Assembly: GCA_050084515.1 (NCBI GenBank)
Contig: CM114271.1
Coordinates: forward strand, 30,566,001 to 30,630,000
Direction: 5' to 3'
Length of the DNA: 64,000 bases
Origin: Blasia pusilla
Taxonomy: Eukaryota; Marchantiophyta; Marchantiopsida; Blasiales
The position numbers were made by a program, and so were the translations under genes. Positions 12,053 to 24,164 of the stretch are shown one piece after another. Within the stretch, counting starts at the first letter, position 1. Each line of letters starts with the position of its first letter. The notes beneath the pieces are model-generated. The model ran no database searches. It saw nothing but the letters and a program-made list of their open reading frames with translations, and was not told where the DNA came from.

Positions 12053-12544
12053 ATGTTAGGTATCATCATTTGTACTAGTCTACCAATACAAAAAAATGAT
12101 ACGTCTCAAGTTCCACCTCGAGCTCTAGTGTCTACAATGCTTGCAGCTTCGGCGAGAAGTACATCGCTGAAGAAAGCTGCTAGGCCACAAAATGAAGGGA
12201 GAACGAACATTGACATCTCCAAGACACGTAGAGCCATCATGCCCAAGGCTTCTGTAGGAAATGTGGACAAAGAAAAAAACATGAAACGGATCCCACATAG
12301 AACAGTATCAACAACAATTGGAGACTTTAGCGGTTTGGGTGCTTCTCCGGAAATTTGGGTCGTGAAACCTTCAAAGAAAAAGAAGCATATTAACGCATCC
12401 CCAACATTTGGAACTTCTCTAGATAGTACTAGCCAAAGGACCAACATCGACCGGGGGACCTCTTCCTTGGTAAGACTCAATCGACGTCATCTTTACTATC
12501 AAGGGTTTCACACAGACTTTGATCATGCCAAAAGAGAGAGTTGA
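12053..12544 (+). CDS. unassigned 163-codon open frame
   Basis: Open from an ATG at 12053 to 12544 and rich in Lys, Arg and Ser. The opposite strand is also open for 124 codons (12106-12480), so coding strand and reality are both doubtful. I recognise no domain, and I see no plausible promoter or splice partner. It may be a remnant of a transposon gene or simply chance. Confidence 0.15.
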   Translation: MLGIIICTSLPIQKNDTSQVPPRALVSTMLAASARSTSLKKAARPQNEGRTNIDISKTRRAIMPKASVGNVDKEKNMKRIPHRTVSTTIGDFSGLGASPEIWVVKPSKKKKHINASPTFGTSLDSTSQRTNIDRGTSSLVRLNRRHLYYQGFHTDFDHAKRES

Positions 12545-12969
12545 GATTACTAGCGGGTGGTGGTTCCATAAAGTAGAGCATGGAGGATAAAACCTCCTTG
12601 GAAACCCTTAGGGAAATGAGTATGAAATTAGATCTTTGGATTTTAGCACCTGCGGAAGTTTGAGGTGACAGTCATTTTCATTCATATCTTAATCAGAACT
12701 TCAGTTCTCATTCATTCCCGTGTTGCTACCTTCTATCAATTGTATTATGAAGTGTAAGGGTTTTGCCCTTGCATCCCTTCTGCACACGAAAGGTGCAATA
12801 GTTAATGTAATGTTACTAGTCTGAGAGTTGAAATGGAAAGACTTCTATTTTATCAAGGAATCCGGACGCTAGCACCCTAGTCCTATCTCACATACATACA
12901 AGAGAGGTGCTCCAACGGCCCAACATGAGAAAGATGGCTTGGGAAAGCCATATTCCTCCCTTATATATA

Positions 12970-13007
12970 TTTTTAGGGGAAGAGCCTTTTGGCTCTTCCC
13001 CTAAAAA
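12970..13007. promoter_or_regulatory. 17-bp hairpin at the LTR TATA box
   Basis: TTTTTAGGGGAAGAGCC (12970-12986) and its exact reverse complement (12991-13007) are separated by TTTT. The hairpin immediately adjoins the TATA-like AT run. The same arms are partly kept in the LTRs at about 35665-35695 and 40590-40610. Confidence 0.8.
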
Positions 13008-13019
13008 TAGCTATCCCCT

Positions 13020-13045
13020 TGGTAACCTGTGCGCACAGGTTACCA
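13020..13045. promoter_or_regulatory. 26-bp perfect palindrome in LTR
   Basis: TGGTAACCTGTGC and its exact reverse complement abut at 13020-13045, extended on both sides by CCCC/GGGG with one bulge. The copy at about 40625-40660 keeps the 9-bp outer arms CTTGGTAAC/GTTACCAAG. The copy at about 35708-35732 has lost most pairing. Confidence 0.85.
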
Positions 13046-13855
13046 GGGGCGGGTGATCTGGTCAACAAGTCACCCGGATGTGAAAGACCTCAACAGGAAA
13101 AGTGTCATAAACAACTTTCCTGACACAATGGACCTATCCTCAACCTCATCCGACACCGTGGGATAAAGTTACACTCAAGATAGTCCGCTGGCTCCCACGC
13201 CCTATCCACAATAGATCTCGGCCTATCGGCTACTCGGATGTGACACGTATCCATCTAACCTGTGGGCACCTTTGATCATCTAGACGTCATTGATGGTGTA
13301 TGAAGTGCCTCCAACAAAGTAAAAGACTGTGGAACCTTGGCCTTTCGCCCATTGGTCCCCTCTTAATCTTGTAGGTTTATCTCAACCCCACTTCTCTATG
13401 GCTCGATCACTCTTGCAATATCTAGAGTCACCACAATCACAACCTCTACCTCAATTGCACTAAACATAAATCTCACACTAATGTACTCTTCCCTCGTATC
13501 TTGATACGATGTCAAGGTTGGAGCTAAAGTAGCTACTCTTGGCTCTGTATCTATCATTGGCCACTCATCGTCTTGGCAAAAATTTTCTCCTTCAATTGAT
13601 TGATGTCAATAAGGAGGGATGCATTGGGTACACGTCCTCCATCTCCTTTGACTCGTGGTAGAACTTTACCACCACAATCGTGAACTCCTCAATCTCCACC
13701 AACTCTCTCACTCTCATGACCTTGGCCTATCTCTAGACATATCTCTCGGTGAAGCTTGAAACACCTATCACGAGTGTGATAATAACAGTGATAATGGTCA
13801 TAATGCAATTATGGTGGTCGGGGTCATCCGAGGTGGCTCTTAAATAATGTACTCT

Positions 13856-14789
13856 AGACCTTCTACCATGTTGTAGGCAACCCCTCAACCTATGGGATCC
13901 ATCACACGTCCAACACATCAAACCTAGTCCTTGTTAACCAACATAGATATGCATGGATCGTTTCTTGACAGGCTCATCAGACCCCCTCTGCTCTAGGCAC
14001 ATTGACCTTCTCTCATAGCACTTGTGGTGCTACTAGAACCCATGGATCCATCAACTGTGGCAAGAATCTTGTGATCACAACATACTCCTCGCTCATATTG
14101 AGCTCAATCTGCTCAAACAACTCAAAGATCCCCTTCAATGTGGGTTTCGTCGTGCAAACCAACATGGCATCCCAGACTATCCTCCGCAGATCCCAATCTA
14201 GAATCTCGTACCAATACTTAATTGAATGTGCCTCAATTACTCCATGAGTGGCAATCATTAGTCATCGCATGCGCATGAACGCCTCTCATAGACTCCCACT
14301 TGATTACAATTAAAGCTCCTAAAGACCTTCTACCATGTTGTAGGCAACCCCTCAACCTATGGGATCCATCACACGTCCAACACATCAAACCTAGTCCTTG
14401 TTAACCAACATAGATATGCATGGATCGTTTCTTGACAGGCTCATCAGACCCCCTCTGCTCTAGGCACATTGACCTTCTCTCATAGCACTTGTGGTGCTAC
14501 TAGAACCCATGGATCCATCAACTGTGGCAAGAATCTTGTGATCACAACATACTCCTCGCTCATATTGAGCTCAATCTGCTCAAACAACTCAAAGATCCCC
14601 TTCAATGTGGGTTTCGTCGTGCAAACCAACATGGCATCCCACACTATCCTCCGCAGATCTCAATCTAGAATCTCGTACCAATACTTAATTGAATGTGCCT
14701 CAATTACTCCATGAGTGGCAATCATTAGTCATCGCATGCGCATGAACGCCTCTCATAGACTCCCACTTGATTACAATTAAAGCTCCTAA
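13856..14789. repeat. 467-bp tandem duplication inside gag
   Basis: 13856-14322 is repeated at 14323-14789 with two substitutions noted (G/C at about 14174 and C/T at about 14196). Both copies contain the antisense gag segment, so 81-codon plus-strand shadow frames occur twice. The event is far younger than the surrounding element. Confidence 0.95.
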
Positions 14790-15190
14790 AGACTCTTGAG
14801 CTTGTAGGTCCACACGCTCTAGTAGCTCCTTCCGGACTCTCAAAAGAACTCCATTGTAGGAATAAAACTAGGTGGCCTTCATAGCACCTCACATGGATCC
14901 ATCATCACAAGAATCTCACTCATCTCTATATTGAGTCAATGGGCTCAAACAACTCAAAATCCCCTTGGTGGGTTTGTGGGCAACATGGCATCCCACACTA
15001 TCCTATCAGATCTCACTCCATTAATTGAATTTTATGAGTGGCAATCATTAGTCATATATGAACGCCTCTCATAGACTCCCACTTGATTATATTAAAGCTC
15101 CTAAAGACTCTTATAGGTCCACACGCTCTAGTAGCTCCTTCCGGACTCTCAAAAGAACTCCATTGTAGGAATAAAACTAGGTGGCCTTCT
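14790..15190. repeat. third, shredded copy of the gag duplication
   Basis: 14880-15110 follows the order of the 467-bp unit but has lost about ten short blocks, while the retained blocks are almost identical. 15105-15190 then repeats 14791-14880. The pattern is deletion-rich and substitution-poor, next to an AT microsatellite. Confidence 0.8.
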
Positions 15191-15205
15191 ACAATATCCA
15201 TCACT

Positions 15206-15230
15206 CTATATATATATATATACTATCCAT

Positions 15231-15276
<46 letters not shown>
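15206..15276. repeat. AT microsatellite
   Basis: Two (AT)n runs separated by ACTATCCATTATATA. It lies at the edge of the shredded gag repeat. Confidence 0.95.
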
Positions 15277-15279
<3 letters not shown>

Positions 15280-16090
15280 TCACAACCACTAGTGGAAACA
15301 TACTCTAGATCCCAGTCTATCGTTCAAGAAATGATATCTACAACGTGTAAGGATCGGAACTCATGAGAATCATCAATAGGAATTACCTCCAAATGCTAGA
15401 ATAAACCCTTCAAAACCATAAAAGGGTTGAACTGCGTAGGGGCTCGTATCTCCTAGAAATCATGCCACTTGTTAAAATCTTTGATGAAATCATTTTTAAG
15501 TCGAGGGTGCCTACCGCACATGAAAATTGATGCATGCCACCAAGGCTTATATTGTCTATCTCTCTACACGTGTCAATGTCCCCATTTATGATCTAGTCAC
15601 TAAACCCACTTCCCAATGATGACAATAGCGATGCAACCATGGATGAGAGTTGAGGTGGTTCCTTACTCAAAACCCCTTCATGCCTCACTCCCGAGCTCAC
15701 TCCATTCCACATAATACACTACCATTGCTCAAACTACCCTATTCTTCCGAACCTTTGAAGAATGTCGTGATGATAACACTGCCTCACACACTCAAGCACT
15801 CAAACTCACCACAAGGCCCCCACACTCCTCACTAGCTCATTTACACTGCTGCTAGTCCCATAACAATAGACCCAACATCACACACACTCAATCACTTGGG
15901 CTCGCCTTGAGCTTCCTGTACTAACTCACCTAAACTATCAAAAATCTCGTCTCATTACACAAGACACTACTCAAGAAACCACCCTACACCCACAAGCACG
16001 CTACGTGCACAAAGAGTTTATACTCAACACCGTCGCTACACCCATCTGGCACTAGCTCTACATAATAACAAACACCCTTAATGACGCGAG

Positions 16091-18840
16091 ACAAATGCAT
16101 GAAAAGGGACTCAAATAGGTAATCTAAACACACGCACCATCACTCTACAACACAGTTAATACTCATTGCTCCATGTGGCACGGCAACCCCCGCGCCACAA
16201 CAATCTCTTCAAACAGCATGATGTCAAACCTTCCATAAGTGGATGCATACTACGTATCAACATCAACGCTTGTGTGTCCCCCTCTAGCACTCCATCATAG
16301 ACCCTCGAAGTCGATCATCCATTTCGACATTTCCAAATTTCAAACATTTTCATTTGGGATTTTGGATCAATGGAGAAGAAGAATAGATCCTCTTTTTTCC
16401 GATGCTCTTTGGAGGGCAAGAGAGAATCCCTTTGGTCCAATGCATTGCACTAGCATAAAAGCACTAATCATTACTATAATAGTTTGGATATAGATAGTAA
16501 ATAACAACATGATTAAAAAAAAAAAAATCTTAGAAACATGGTCTTAATAAATATTTAAATTTTATTTTTACCAATACAAACACTCATTGTTTTTTTTCTT
16601 CATCTAGTCCATCCACGTGGCCTCCAGTAATTGCGAGGCCTCCAGTAATTGCGGTTCTCAAAATTATTCCTCATTTTTTTTCCTATCCATTTGTGTTCCA
16701 CACGTGTTTATTAATTATTTTACCCCGCACCCCTCTCAAAGGACCGAAAACTAAATTAATTACTCCCCACCTACCCAGGGCCGCATGACTTTGTTTTATT
16801 TTTTAAAAAACAGAGTCATCCTTCCCTGTTGTAATAAGAAATACATATCCCTCTCCACCACGAGTCACAAATGATGCCAATTCCCCACTAGCACGCATCT
16901 CTTAACATTTATGGAGAAATTACAATTCCCGATATTAGCTAGGGACTTTGGATGGATTCTCTTGCATATACGACGCTTTCATTTCTTGTCGCTTATCGCA
17001 TCCTCACGGGAGACATTTGGTCGCTTCGGTCGACGACAGCTGGCTGCCACCTCATGATCGACGGCAGCGACTGCGGGAGGAAAGCGGGTGGGTGGAGTAC
17101 CGATCCTGCCGAGACTCCGAAGCATCTCGTGACGAAGAGGACCTGTGACTGACGCTTTCCGTTCCTCGCTCGCTCGCCGCTCTCTCTCGCGCTCAATCAA
17201 CAAGTGGCGTGCCAACGCACATTTGCGAGCGTCTCGCACGTTTTTCCCCTGTGAGGGTCCTTCTTCCATTACGAGACGTCCGGTGGTAGGTCTCGTCTAA
17301 TTTTCTCGTTTCATTCATCGAAGGGACTGGCGGCGGCGAGGATCAAGATCTCGATCGTTGTCGCTTGGGTTTTGGGCGGGGACGTTGGGTTGGCTTTATC
17401 CGTTGCGTTTTCCTCCGAGCGGACGGGATTGGTTTCGGGGCGTGTAGAGTCAATCTGGGGTTGGCTTCCCACAAGTAGGAGACTTTTTCCTGACATGCAT
17501 TCCACTCTTAAGGATGTCCCTTCTTCCACCCCTGCGTTTCTACCTTTGTTCGTCCGTTGCCATGGTCTTTCAGCCTTTCGGGATTGATTTATCGCACGAA
17601 TGTCCGTCCCTCATGGCCGTACTCCGGGTACTCGATTGTGGCAGTCCTCCGGTATGCGCGGGCGGACTGCCGCCAGAGGATGTCCCACAGTTCCACATGC
17701 GGGAATTCTCAGCGGAGACCGACGTGCGGAAGGTGACTGACTGCTCGGGGGCTCAAAGTTATGGGCGGCTCTTGCCATCGTTCTTTCTTAATGAGGTGCG
17801 TCCCATGGGCGTCCCAGGAACCCCACTCCACGTCCGACGGTCCGAGACCGTGATTCTCACCTCTCATCACTGAGCCGTCTTTCTTTTCATGGGTGGCGGG
17901 AGTATTTGGGATATCCACGGCCTCTGCAAGTAAGTGATGTTTTCTGTTGTGCTCATCCACGTGGACTCCATCCATTCACCATCTACGTGCCATAGGGGCT
18001 GGGGCTGTCAAAGGGCCGCACACTGGTTTCGCAAACTGCTGGGATCAGCCCAAGTTCCTCAGCCCCACCTCAGCAGAGATCGAAGATAGCCTGTGAACCC
18101 TCATCCTCATGAACGCAAACTTCCTCGCGCCTCCATCCGAGTTGTCTGCAACGAAGACCCCCGCTTTACTAGCGTGTGCGTGCGAGCGACTTGCTCCTGC
18201 TCAATCAGCTTCCGCATCATTTTCCACATGGTCTAGAGGATAAGCATTCCACGATATGGATAAGCCCTGTACCTCAGCCGCGATTCCTTCCTCCACAGCG
18301 GCGGCACTCGTGATCGATCATCGAGCGCTACGGCAGCTGACTTGTTTCACAGGTCTTCCGGCAGATCCAAACAATAAGCGTGGCCCTCAACTCGCCTATT
18401 GGCCTACGCTGCGCGCTTAGTTCCATAGCCGGACGGCAGCCGTCTCCGGACGACGGTCTTTTGCCACCTACTCCAGAAGCGACTCTCGCCTTCACTTGCA
18501 TGGTACATATCATTTTCCCTCGAGCAGCGAGGACACGTCTATCAGATTCAGAGTAAGCAAACAACACAAAGTCCGCTTCGATCTCCCTCGCGTTTTGTTG
18601 ACCCCTCCGCTGCCCAGCATCCGGACGTACACCGGCTACTCCATTGGCGACTCTATCCGTCGCTAGGGGCCTGGATTCCGTTTGCAAGAATAGGTAACGA
18701 CATCCGTACTTCGTGAATGATTGGAAGGTTAAGGTTTGTGGTCAAGTAGCGCAGGAGGTAGAGTCCAATGAGTCCATCTTTCGTGAATCATGAAGGCTCC
18801 TGTTACGATCAAGATTACCAAGAGGGCTCGTCGTAACGGG
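16091..18840. other. intergenic, no supported gene
   Basis: The AT-rich first part (to about 16900) is followed by GC-richer DNA with short overlapping open frames on both strands (for example 17514-17873 and 18328-18687 reversed). I recognise none of them and see no conserved motif. A promoter or unannotated exons cannot be excluded. Confidence 0.4.
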
Positions 18841-18849
18841 AGGTGAAAT

Positions 18850-19476
18850 TAGACCAAACATCGTCCAGGAAACTTCATGCAAATCTGAACTTGTTTATGG
18901 GATTTAGAGAAAGAGAATACTTTAATAGAAACTTGGATGGAAAACCCATCGGGATACAAAGGGGGGCCATAGAGAGCCAAAAAACCTGCAGGCCTAAACC
19001 GGCCCGAAAGAGACAAAAGGGGGCATCCCCTCCTTACGACCAAAATCACCAACAGCAAAGTCAATATCAGCGACGCCTAGAGATCTATGGCTACTACTAA
19101 ATGGGCCTCTAGCATTGGCGCCTCCAACCGCCTGAGCCCACCGCAAAAGCCCATTTGCCTGGGCACGTTGCAAAGCTATGGAGACCCTTTCCCTACAATA
19201 AAGTATCGCAATGGCTAAGGACAACCCATTTCTCGACTGGATGTTGTAGTGATGGATCCTACGCGGGAGGCAGTGCGAGCTCAAGTGGTGGCACAAGGGA
19301 GATTGCTACAAGGAGTGGTGGCGGCAGCGGCGGTGGTAAAGATGACCCACATTTATAGTCGACTTCATGACGGACATCAATTTATCCCGGTAGCCATTGA
19401 GATGTACGAGGCTATGGGGGAGAGGTTTGACTCGTTCCTTACGGATTGCGCCCATCATCTCCAGGATCTCTACTAG
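18850..19476 (+). pseudogene. retroelement 3'-end fragment
   Basis: The 19249-19476 frame ends with FIPVAIEMYEAMGERFDSFL, a pattern I associate with the C-terminal tail of some plant reverse-transcriptase polyproteins. 18925-19095 is present in reverse complement at about 35977-36150, between two gypsy LTR pieces. The block is therefore dispersed, not a host gene. Its class (LINE or other) is not resolved. Confidence 0.4.
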
Positions 19477-19479
19477 ACT

Positions 19480-22400
19480 CCTACGTCATGTAGAGATCAG
19501 CACGGATACGAGAATCCTGCATGGAGTAGTGCCTCTCTAAAAAGTGTGCTTGACAGGTTTGAAACAGTCCATAAGCCTTGCTAAAAAAGGAACACCCTTT
19601 TGTCCTTAATCACAACTTGTATTGCAACTTGTATGTAGAGAAGCATGCATTAATACTTCTACTTACATATTTGCGCTGCAATGAATGCATGGGGAAATGA
19701 TCTATTTGTGTTAACTCTGCTTTTCTTTTATGTCTTTCCTTCTTTTGAGATTTATTTATTTTATTATCTTTTCTTCTTTTAAGATTTTTTCCTATGAACT
19801 TTTAAAATTTTGGAACTTCTTTTATCAAACTCATATATATCTTTACTTGTTCCATATTACCCACCCCTCAAAACTCAATTTCAATCTTTTTTGTATTTAT
19901 ACTCTTAGGGAGGAATACATGGCATCTATCTTTATCACTCTTTTCATTTCTATCTATTTTTCCCTCATTGCACTCCTAAATTCCATAAAAGATTGAGAAG
20001 ATTTATTCTTTCCTTTCCAATGGGAATCGAAAAGTTCTTCCTCGATTTCGAGAGAGAGCCCAATGTCTCTTTCCTTCTTGGTAGAGAGAGCGAGAGACCC
20101 ACTCGATGTCAATATCTAAGTCGCTTCTTAAAAATTAATCTTTAAAAAAAAAAAACCTTATCAAATCATCTTTTTCTTTTTGATGTCCCTTCTTTAAACT
20201 TTATTCCCTTCCCCTCACCAAAATTTCAATTCTCTATCTCTCCTTCCCTCTCATATAGAAATTTTCAAAAACACCGTGAAAACAAACATTCTCTATCAAA
20301 CCTTTCGTTGGTTAATATTTCTTTCTTTCTTTTCTCTCCCTTAAAAAATTCAATGATAACTCTCCTTTATGATGGAATTTCCAGGAGCTGAGATTAAATC
20401 AACCATCGTACCCATTTTTATAGCAAACAAAAAGGGAAAACTATTTTTAAATTCATAACACATGTAAATTGGCAAAGTTTAGTATTTAATATAATTCATT
20501 TGATGTGATATCCATAATCTTGGGAAAAGAAGATTCATATGTGAATATTTTCACAAATGGAAGTATAATTGATGTAGACATAGTAAAAACTTTTAAATAA
20601 CATCTTATCATTATTTAGAATAAGTATGAATCCTCCAAATTGGATATGCAATGTGAAAATTATAAGTAAGGGGGACCAATCATGATTCGATTCCTTGATA
20701 TGTGAATCCATGAAAATTGGTTGCATCATGCTATCTTTCTAAATTAAGACTTCTCTTGCTATGGCACACATTACCATGTGTATAAGTCATCAAGAGAGAA
20801 AAAAAAATTGCCCTCCCAACACTCACTTTAATTAATGATTAGAATGCACTAGTGCACTAAGCAATATTAGGGGAAACATTTTCTTTAAAGATATTTCATT
20901 GTGGCTTGATAGAATCTTATTTGTTCAGCTAATTTTCCTAGAAGACATATTACATCTAATAACAACCCGCATATGGTCTCTGCATTGAATAATGTACATA
21001 AGTTCATGAAACAACTTTTTGAGTATTAGATTGTGCCATCCATAGAACTTAATTTATACAACTTAATTTAGAAGTGAAAATCTATGATACTTGAACCATA
21101 AACAAAGTACCATTGTACATGTATGTAAATTATATTTTTACATGTATATGCTAATATTACATGATATGAAAGAAATTCAAATAGCCATACCTTTGAGTTA
21201 ACTCAAAGGTATGGCTACAAAGATGTCTTTATTTGGCCATGAGGCCGATAAAGATATAAGATGCATAGGAGGGGTTGGCTTGCATCATCACTCCTGATAT
21301 TTGATTAATTAGATTACTTCAAAAGTATTGTTAGTGTTGTAAGAATGAGACGATAGCTCTTAACTTTGTTTACACCTTAGCATGTTCTCTTCCAAAACTT
21401 CTGGGGGTCATGATTATTGATCGCTTTCTATGCACATACTGTAATGTACAGAATAATCTTGGTGTTAGAATGTGTGCCAATTCATGGTGCCCAAAGTTCA
21501 AAAAAGAATTCTTGTTGTCAGATTAAGAACATATTCTTGTCGCATAGACGTTTAGGACCCAGACAAATAACTATAAAGTGCTAGCACTTCCTTTGATCAA
21601 TAAAGTCCCTTAGTAGTAGGGTTATCAAGTACGACAATAAGTAACCTACACCGTAGTCAAGGTACTTGATATTTGCTCCCTGATTACTTGAAAGCCAAAA
21701 TGTATTGCATCATAAGCACATGGGGCTAACTCATTCTCTCGTACTGCTTCCCATTCTCAAGTAACGAATAACCCTTTTAAGTAATTACACCCACCAGTTT
21801 GATTATTGGAGTAATGGAAAGTTCTCCTTCATTATCCTCAATTAATTTAACCCACCTAAGGACTTGCTCCTCGTGCGTATAGGCCCATAATTCCATAGAG
21901 GCGGACTAATCTCAGGTTGCTAAAGAATGGGGAATCTGATGCAGGTAATAATTCTAATCTAAGATCTCAAGAAGTCGCATTGTTGTCTCTAAGAGGACCC
22001 GATGATACCTATCCTTGGTCCTAGACATCGCCGATGGCCTATCCTCTACTACACATGGTTCCTCTGTTACACTGTCGATTTAGGGTTTAGAGGAGAGAAT
22101 TCAGTTAAAGAGAGTTAAATTAAATGAGGGTAAGGGATGTCTGGACAAAGGAGAGAAATTGTTCTGAAGTCATGAATTGCCATGTTACACTACCGTAGAG
22201 AAACTGCAAAGCTTGGTTCCGAATTTCATCAAACCTCGAAATGATAGGCCACTAAACCTACTAGACTCTAAAACCGTGGGGCCAGGTACCAAACTGATGT
22301 TGGTCCCAGATAATTATATGTCCACATAGTAATATTGTGGACAGGTTGCACAGTGACAACAGACAGATAAGAGTCCAAGGTCAGAGAAATGGCGTTAGAT

Positions 22401-23265
22401 AAGATGAGTATACAATACCGTTCCGGAAATTTCCCAATTTTATCACTCGAATTTCAGGTTACTTCACTCCTCTTGGCTCCACAGAGACTACCCGAGTAAA
22501 TTTGTGATAAATGAGATTTCATTCAATTAAAATGATGATCTGGGGATTGTTACACAATGGGCAAGAAAACTTTCCACCACAAATACCTGTTAGTAATCAC
22601 AATGATTTAGAACTTTCCACAATTTCAAGAACACCCCAACCGCGGTCTTAGGAATAGTTCAATTCAACATCTTTTGATGAGAAAAACACGATACTACTCA
22701 GACTACTCAAAAGCCACAACATACAATCGTCTGACAGTGCTCCTGTACGGAATCCTCAATGCATTTGGCTTGGAAGATAAGAGATACAATGGTCACGGTT
22801 CACATTTTAATTCTTTCGGAAGGTACCAAACTACTGCTTACAACACACAACAACAGATCTGAGTTCACCCGTGTAATACACTGGACACCGCTGAGACAAA
22901 AACTCCAGGATACCGTGAGACATGTCTAGTAATATTCCAAAATCTGCACTAGGTCTGTGTTGTGGTGTGGACAAAGCACACCAGCACTCGAATTTGACCA
23001 TACAAAAGACTAAAGAACCAAAGATTTAGTCTCCACTAAACTTTGGGTAGCGATGAAGCCAGACAGCACAATAGGTGCCCCTGAGTTGCAGAAAAGGCTA
23101 GAAACCAAAATTTTCCATGCAGTAATAAACAATGATTACTTATGATGATAAGCTCAATTCTAACTAACTGTTCAGACTTGAACACTACTAGGTGGCAGGC
23201 CGTATATTCTCTCCATTCCTATGTTGTACCTTGCATAGCACACAGTGTAAGTGGAAGCTTACTGA
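19480..23265. other. AT-rich intergenic DNA
   Basis: No supported gene. It contains the palindrome at 21182-21217. The right end is the 3' flank of RPP3. Confidence 0.5.
21182..21217. repeat. 36-bp perfect palindrome
   Basis: TAGCCATACCTTTGAGTT is followed with no spacer by its exact reverse complement. It would form an 18-bp cruciform or hairpin. Confidence 0.95.
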
Positions 23266-23983
23266 TCAGTCAAAGAGCGAGAAACCCATGTCGTCGTCGC
23301 TCTCCTCCTTCTCCTCTTCTTTCTTCTTCTCCTCTTCTACGGGCGCAGCGGCAGCGGCACCACCACCACCACCACCTGAAGAAGCGCCACCACTAGACAC
23401 AAATCCACCACCTCCACCGCCGCCACCACCAAGCACTACCTGCTCACAAAAGATGGAAAAATGGACTGCAAGTAAGAATGCATTCCAACAAACCTAAACC
23501 TTCGCGTCCATTACAAGGATGTGACGAAAAGGCCAACTGCATTTGACCGTGCAAGTTAGGCATCGACACATCCCGCAAGTATATCGACTCACATCTGACT
23601 GTGAAGGCAAAGCTCAATCACAGAGTCCAACAGCCAGGCACCTTATGACGCCCATCCCTATTGTTGGAAGCCCGCCAAAAGCCCCCTAACGCCACTACCA
23701 GTGCAATTTGAGATTGCAACATACCACTCGTGGAATACATCATGGGATTCAAGACCTCGTGTACCGAATGGGCACTGACCTGGTATACAGCAGAGGTAGG
23801 GGTGATGAGAGAAAATGTTGAGGATATGGAGTTGGGGCCACCAGCTTGCAGTGCCAAATTGCTAAGCTTCCGCTGTATCTCAAAGGTATCAGCTGCACTC
23901 GATTCCAAATTGTGCTCGCCCCCATGCTGCTTTGCGGTCCATGTTCCACCAGAATGCTTCACGATGAATGTGAATACCGCCAT
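23266..23983 (-). CDS. RPP3: 60S acidic ribosomal protein P3
   Basis: Plant-specific P-protein of the ribosomal stalk on the large subunit, which recruits translational GTPases. Exon 1 is 23780-23983 (68 codons from ATG at 23983: [13 protein letters not shown], then WTAKQH and [15 protein letters not shown]). The donor is CAG/GTCAGT and the acceptor GAGCAG/GTAGTG. Exon 2 is 23266-23439 and encodes a Gly-rich hinge, an Ala/Pro patch, a Glu/Lys run and the conserved tail [12 protein letters not shown] before TGA. Total 125 residues, normal for P3. The intron is 340 bp at phase 0. Both ends of the family are present and intact, so this is a functional-looking gene. A telo-box lies upstream at 24125. 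Confidence 0.95.
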
Positions 23984-24124
23984 CGTTTCGGGATTTCCGT
24001 CGCACCTGGTCCTGAGGGATGATCACACACAGCGGAATTCTGCACCACTAAAGTTTGCAACTGAGCGAAAGGGAATCGACCGGACCAGCGGCGCAGATTT
24101 CTTCGAGGGACCTCGGGTTGAATA

Positions 24125-24133
24125 TTAGGGTTT
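24125..24133 (-). promoter_or_regulatory. telo-box upstream of RPP3
   Basis: TTAGGGTTT on the plus strand, AAACCCTAA in gene orientation, about 140 bp upstream of the RPP3 start codon. A weaker AACCCTAA follows at about 24155-24163. Telo-boxes are well known in plant ribosomal-protein promoters, which fits the assignment. A TTTAGGG doublet further up (24534-24547) may be another. Confidence 0.6.
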
Positions 24134-24164
24134 CCTCGAGGTTTGGTACGCTCGGTTAGGGTTG

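Larger units (their letters stand above)
12856..13247 (-). repeat. partial LTR of element C
   Basis: Matches 35545-35931 and 40445-40831. The minus-strand start is TGTCACATCCGAG at 13247. The last 220 bp of the LTR are missing. In the minus-strand direction a hairpin pair (13045-13020 and 13007-12970) lies just upstream of a TATATATAAGGG box at about 12960-12970, the likely LTR promoter. Confidence 0.75.
12856..16090 (-). mobile_element. element C: decayed gypsy gag-only copy
   Basis: Read on the minus strand, the gag region (about 16000 to 13550) leads into an LTR piece (13247-12856). The capsid part retains FNPF and HDF strings matching element D gag (about 15400-15500), and a CWTCDGSH zinc-knuckle remnant lies at about 13880-13920. 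Protease, methyltransferase and pol are missing. The interior is disrupted by a 467-bp tandem duplication (13856-14789), a shredded third copy and an AT microsatellite. No intact frame remains. Confidence 0.75.

Noticed and set aside
14002-14714. Two identical 81-codon plus-strand frames suggesting a duplicated gene
   Set aside because: They are antisense gag sequence repeated by the 467-bp tandem duplication.
18225-18260. TGGTCTAGAGGAT, reminiscent of a tRNA D-arm/B-box
   Set aside because: No acceptor stem, anticodon arm or T-arm can be placed around it.
23192-24128. Plus-strand frames over the RPP3 locus (101 and 132 codons)
   Set aside because: They are antisense shadows of the two RPP3 exons. 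The Pro-rich run is the complement of the Gly-rich hinge.
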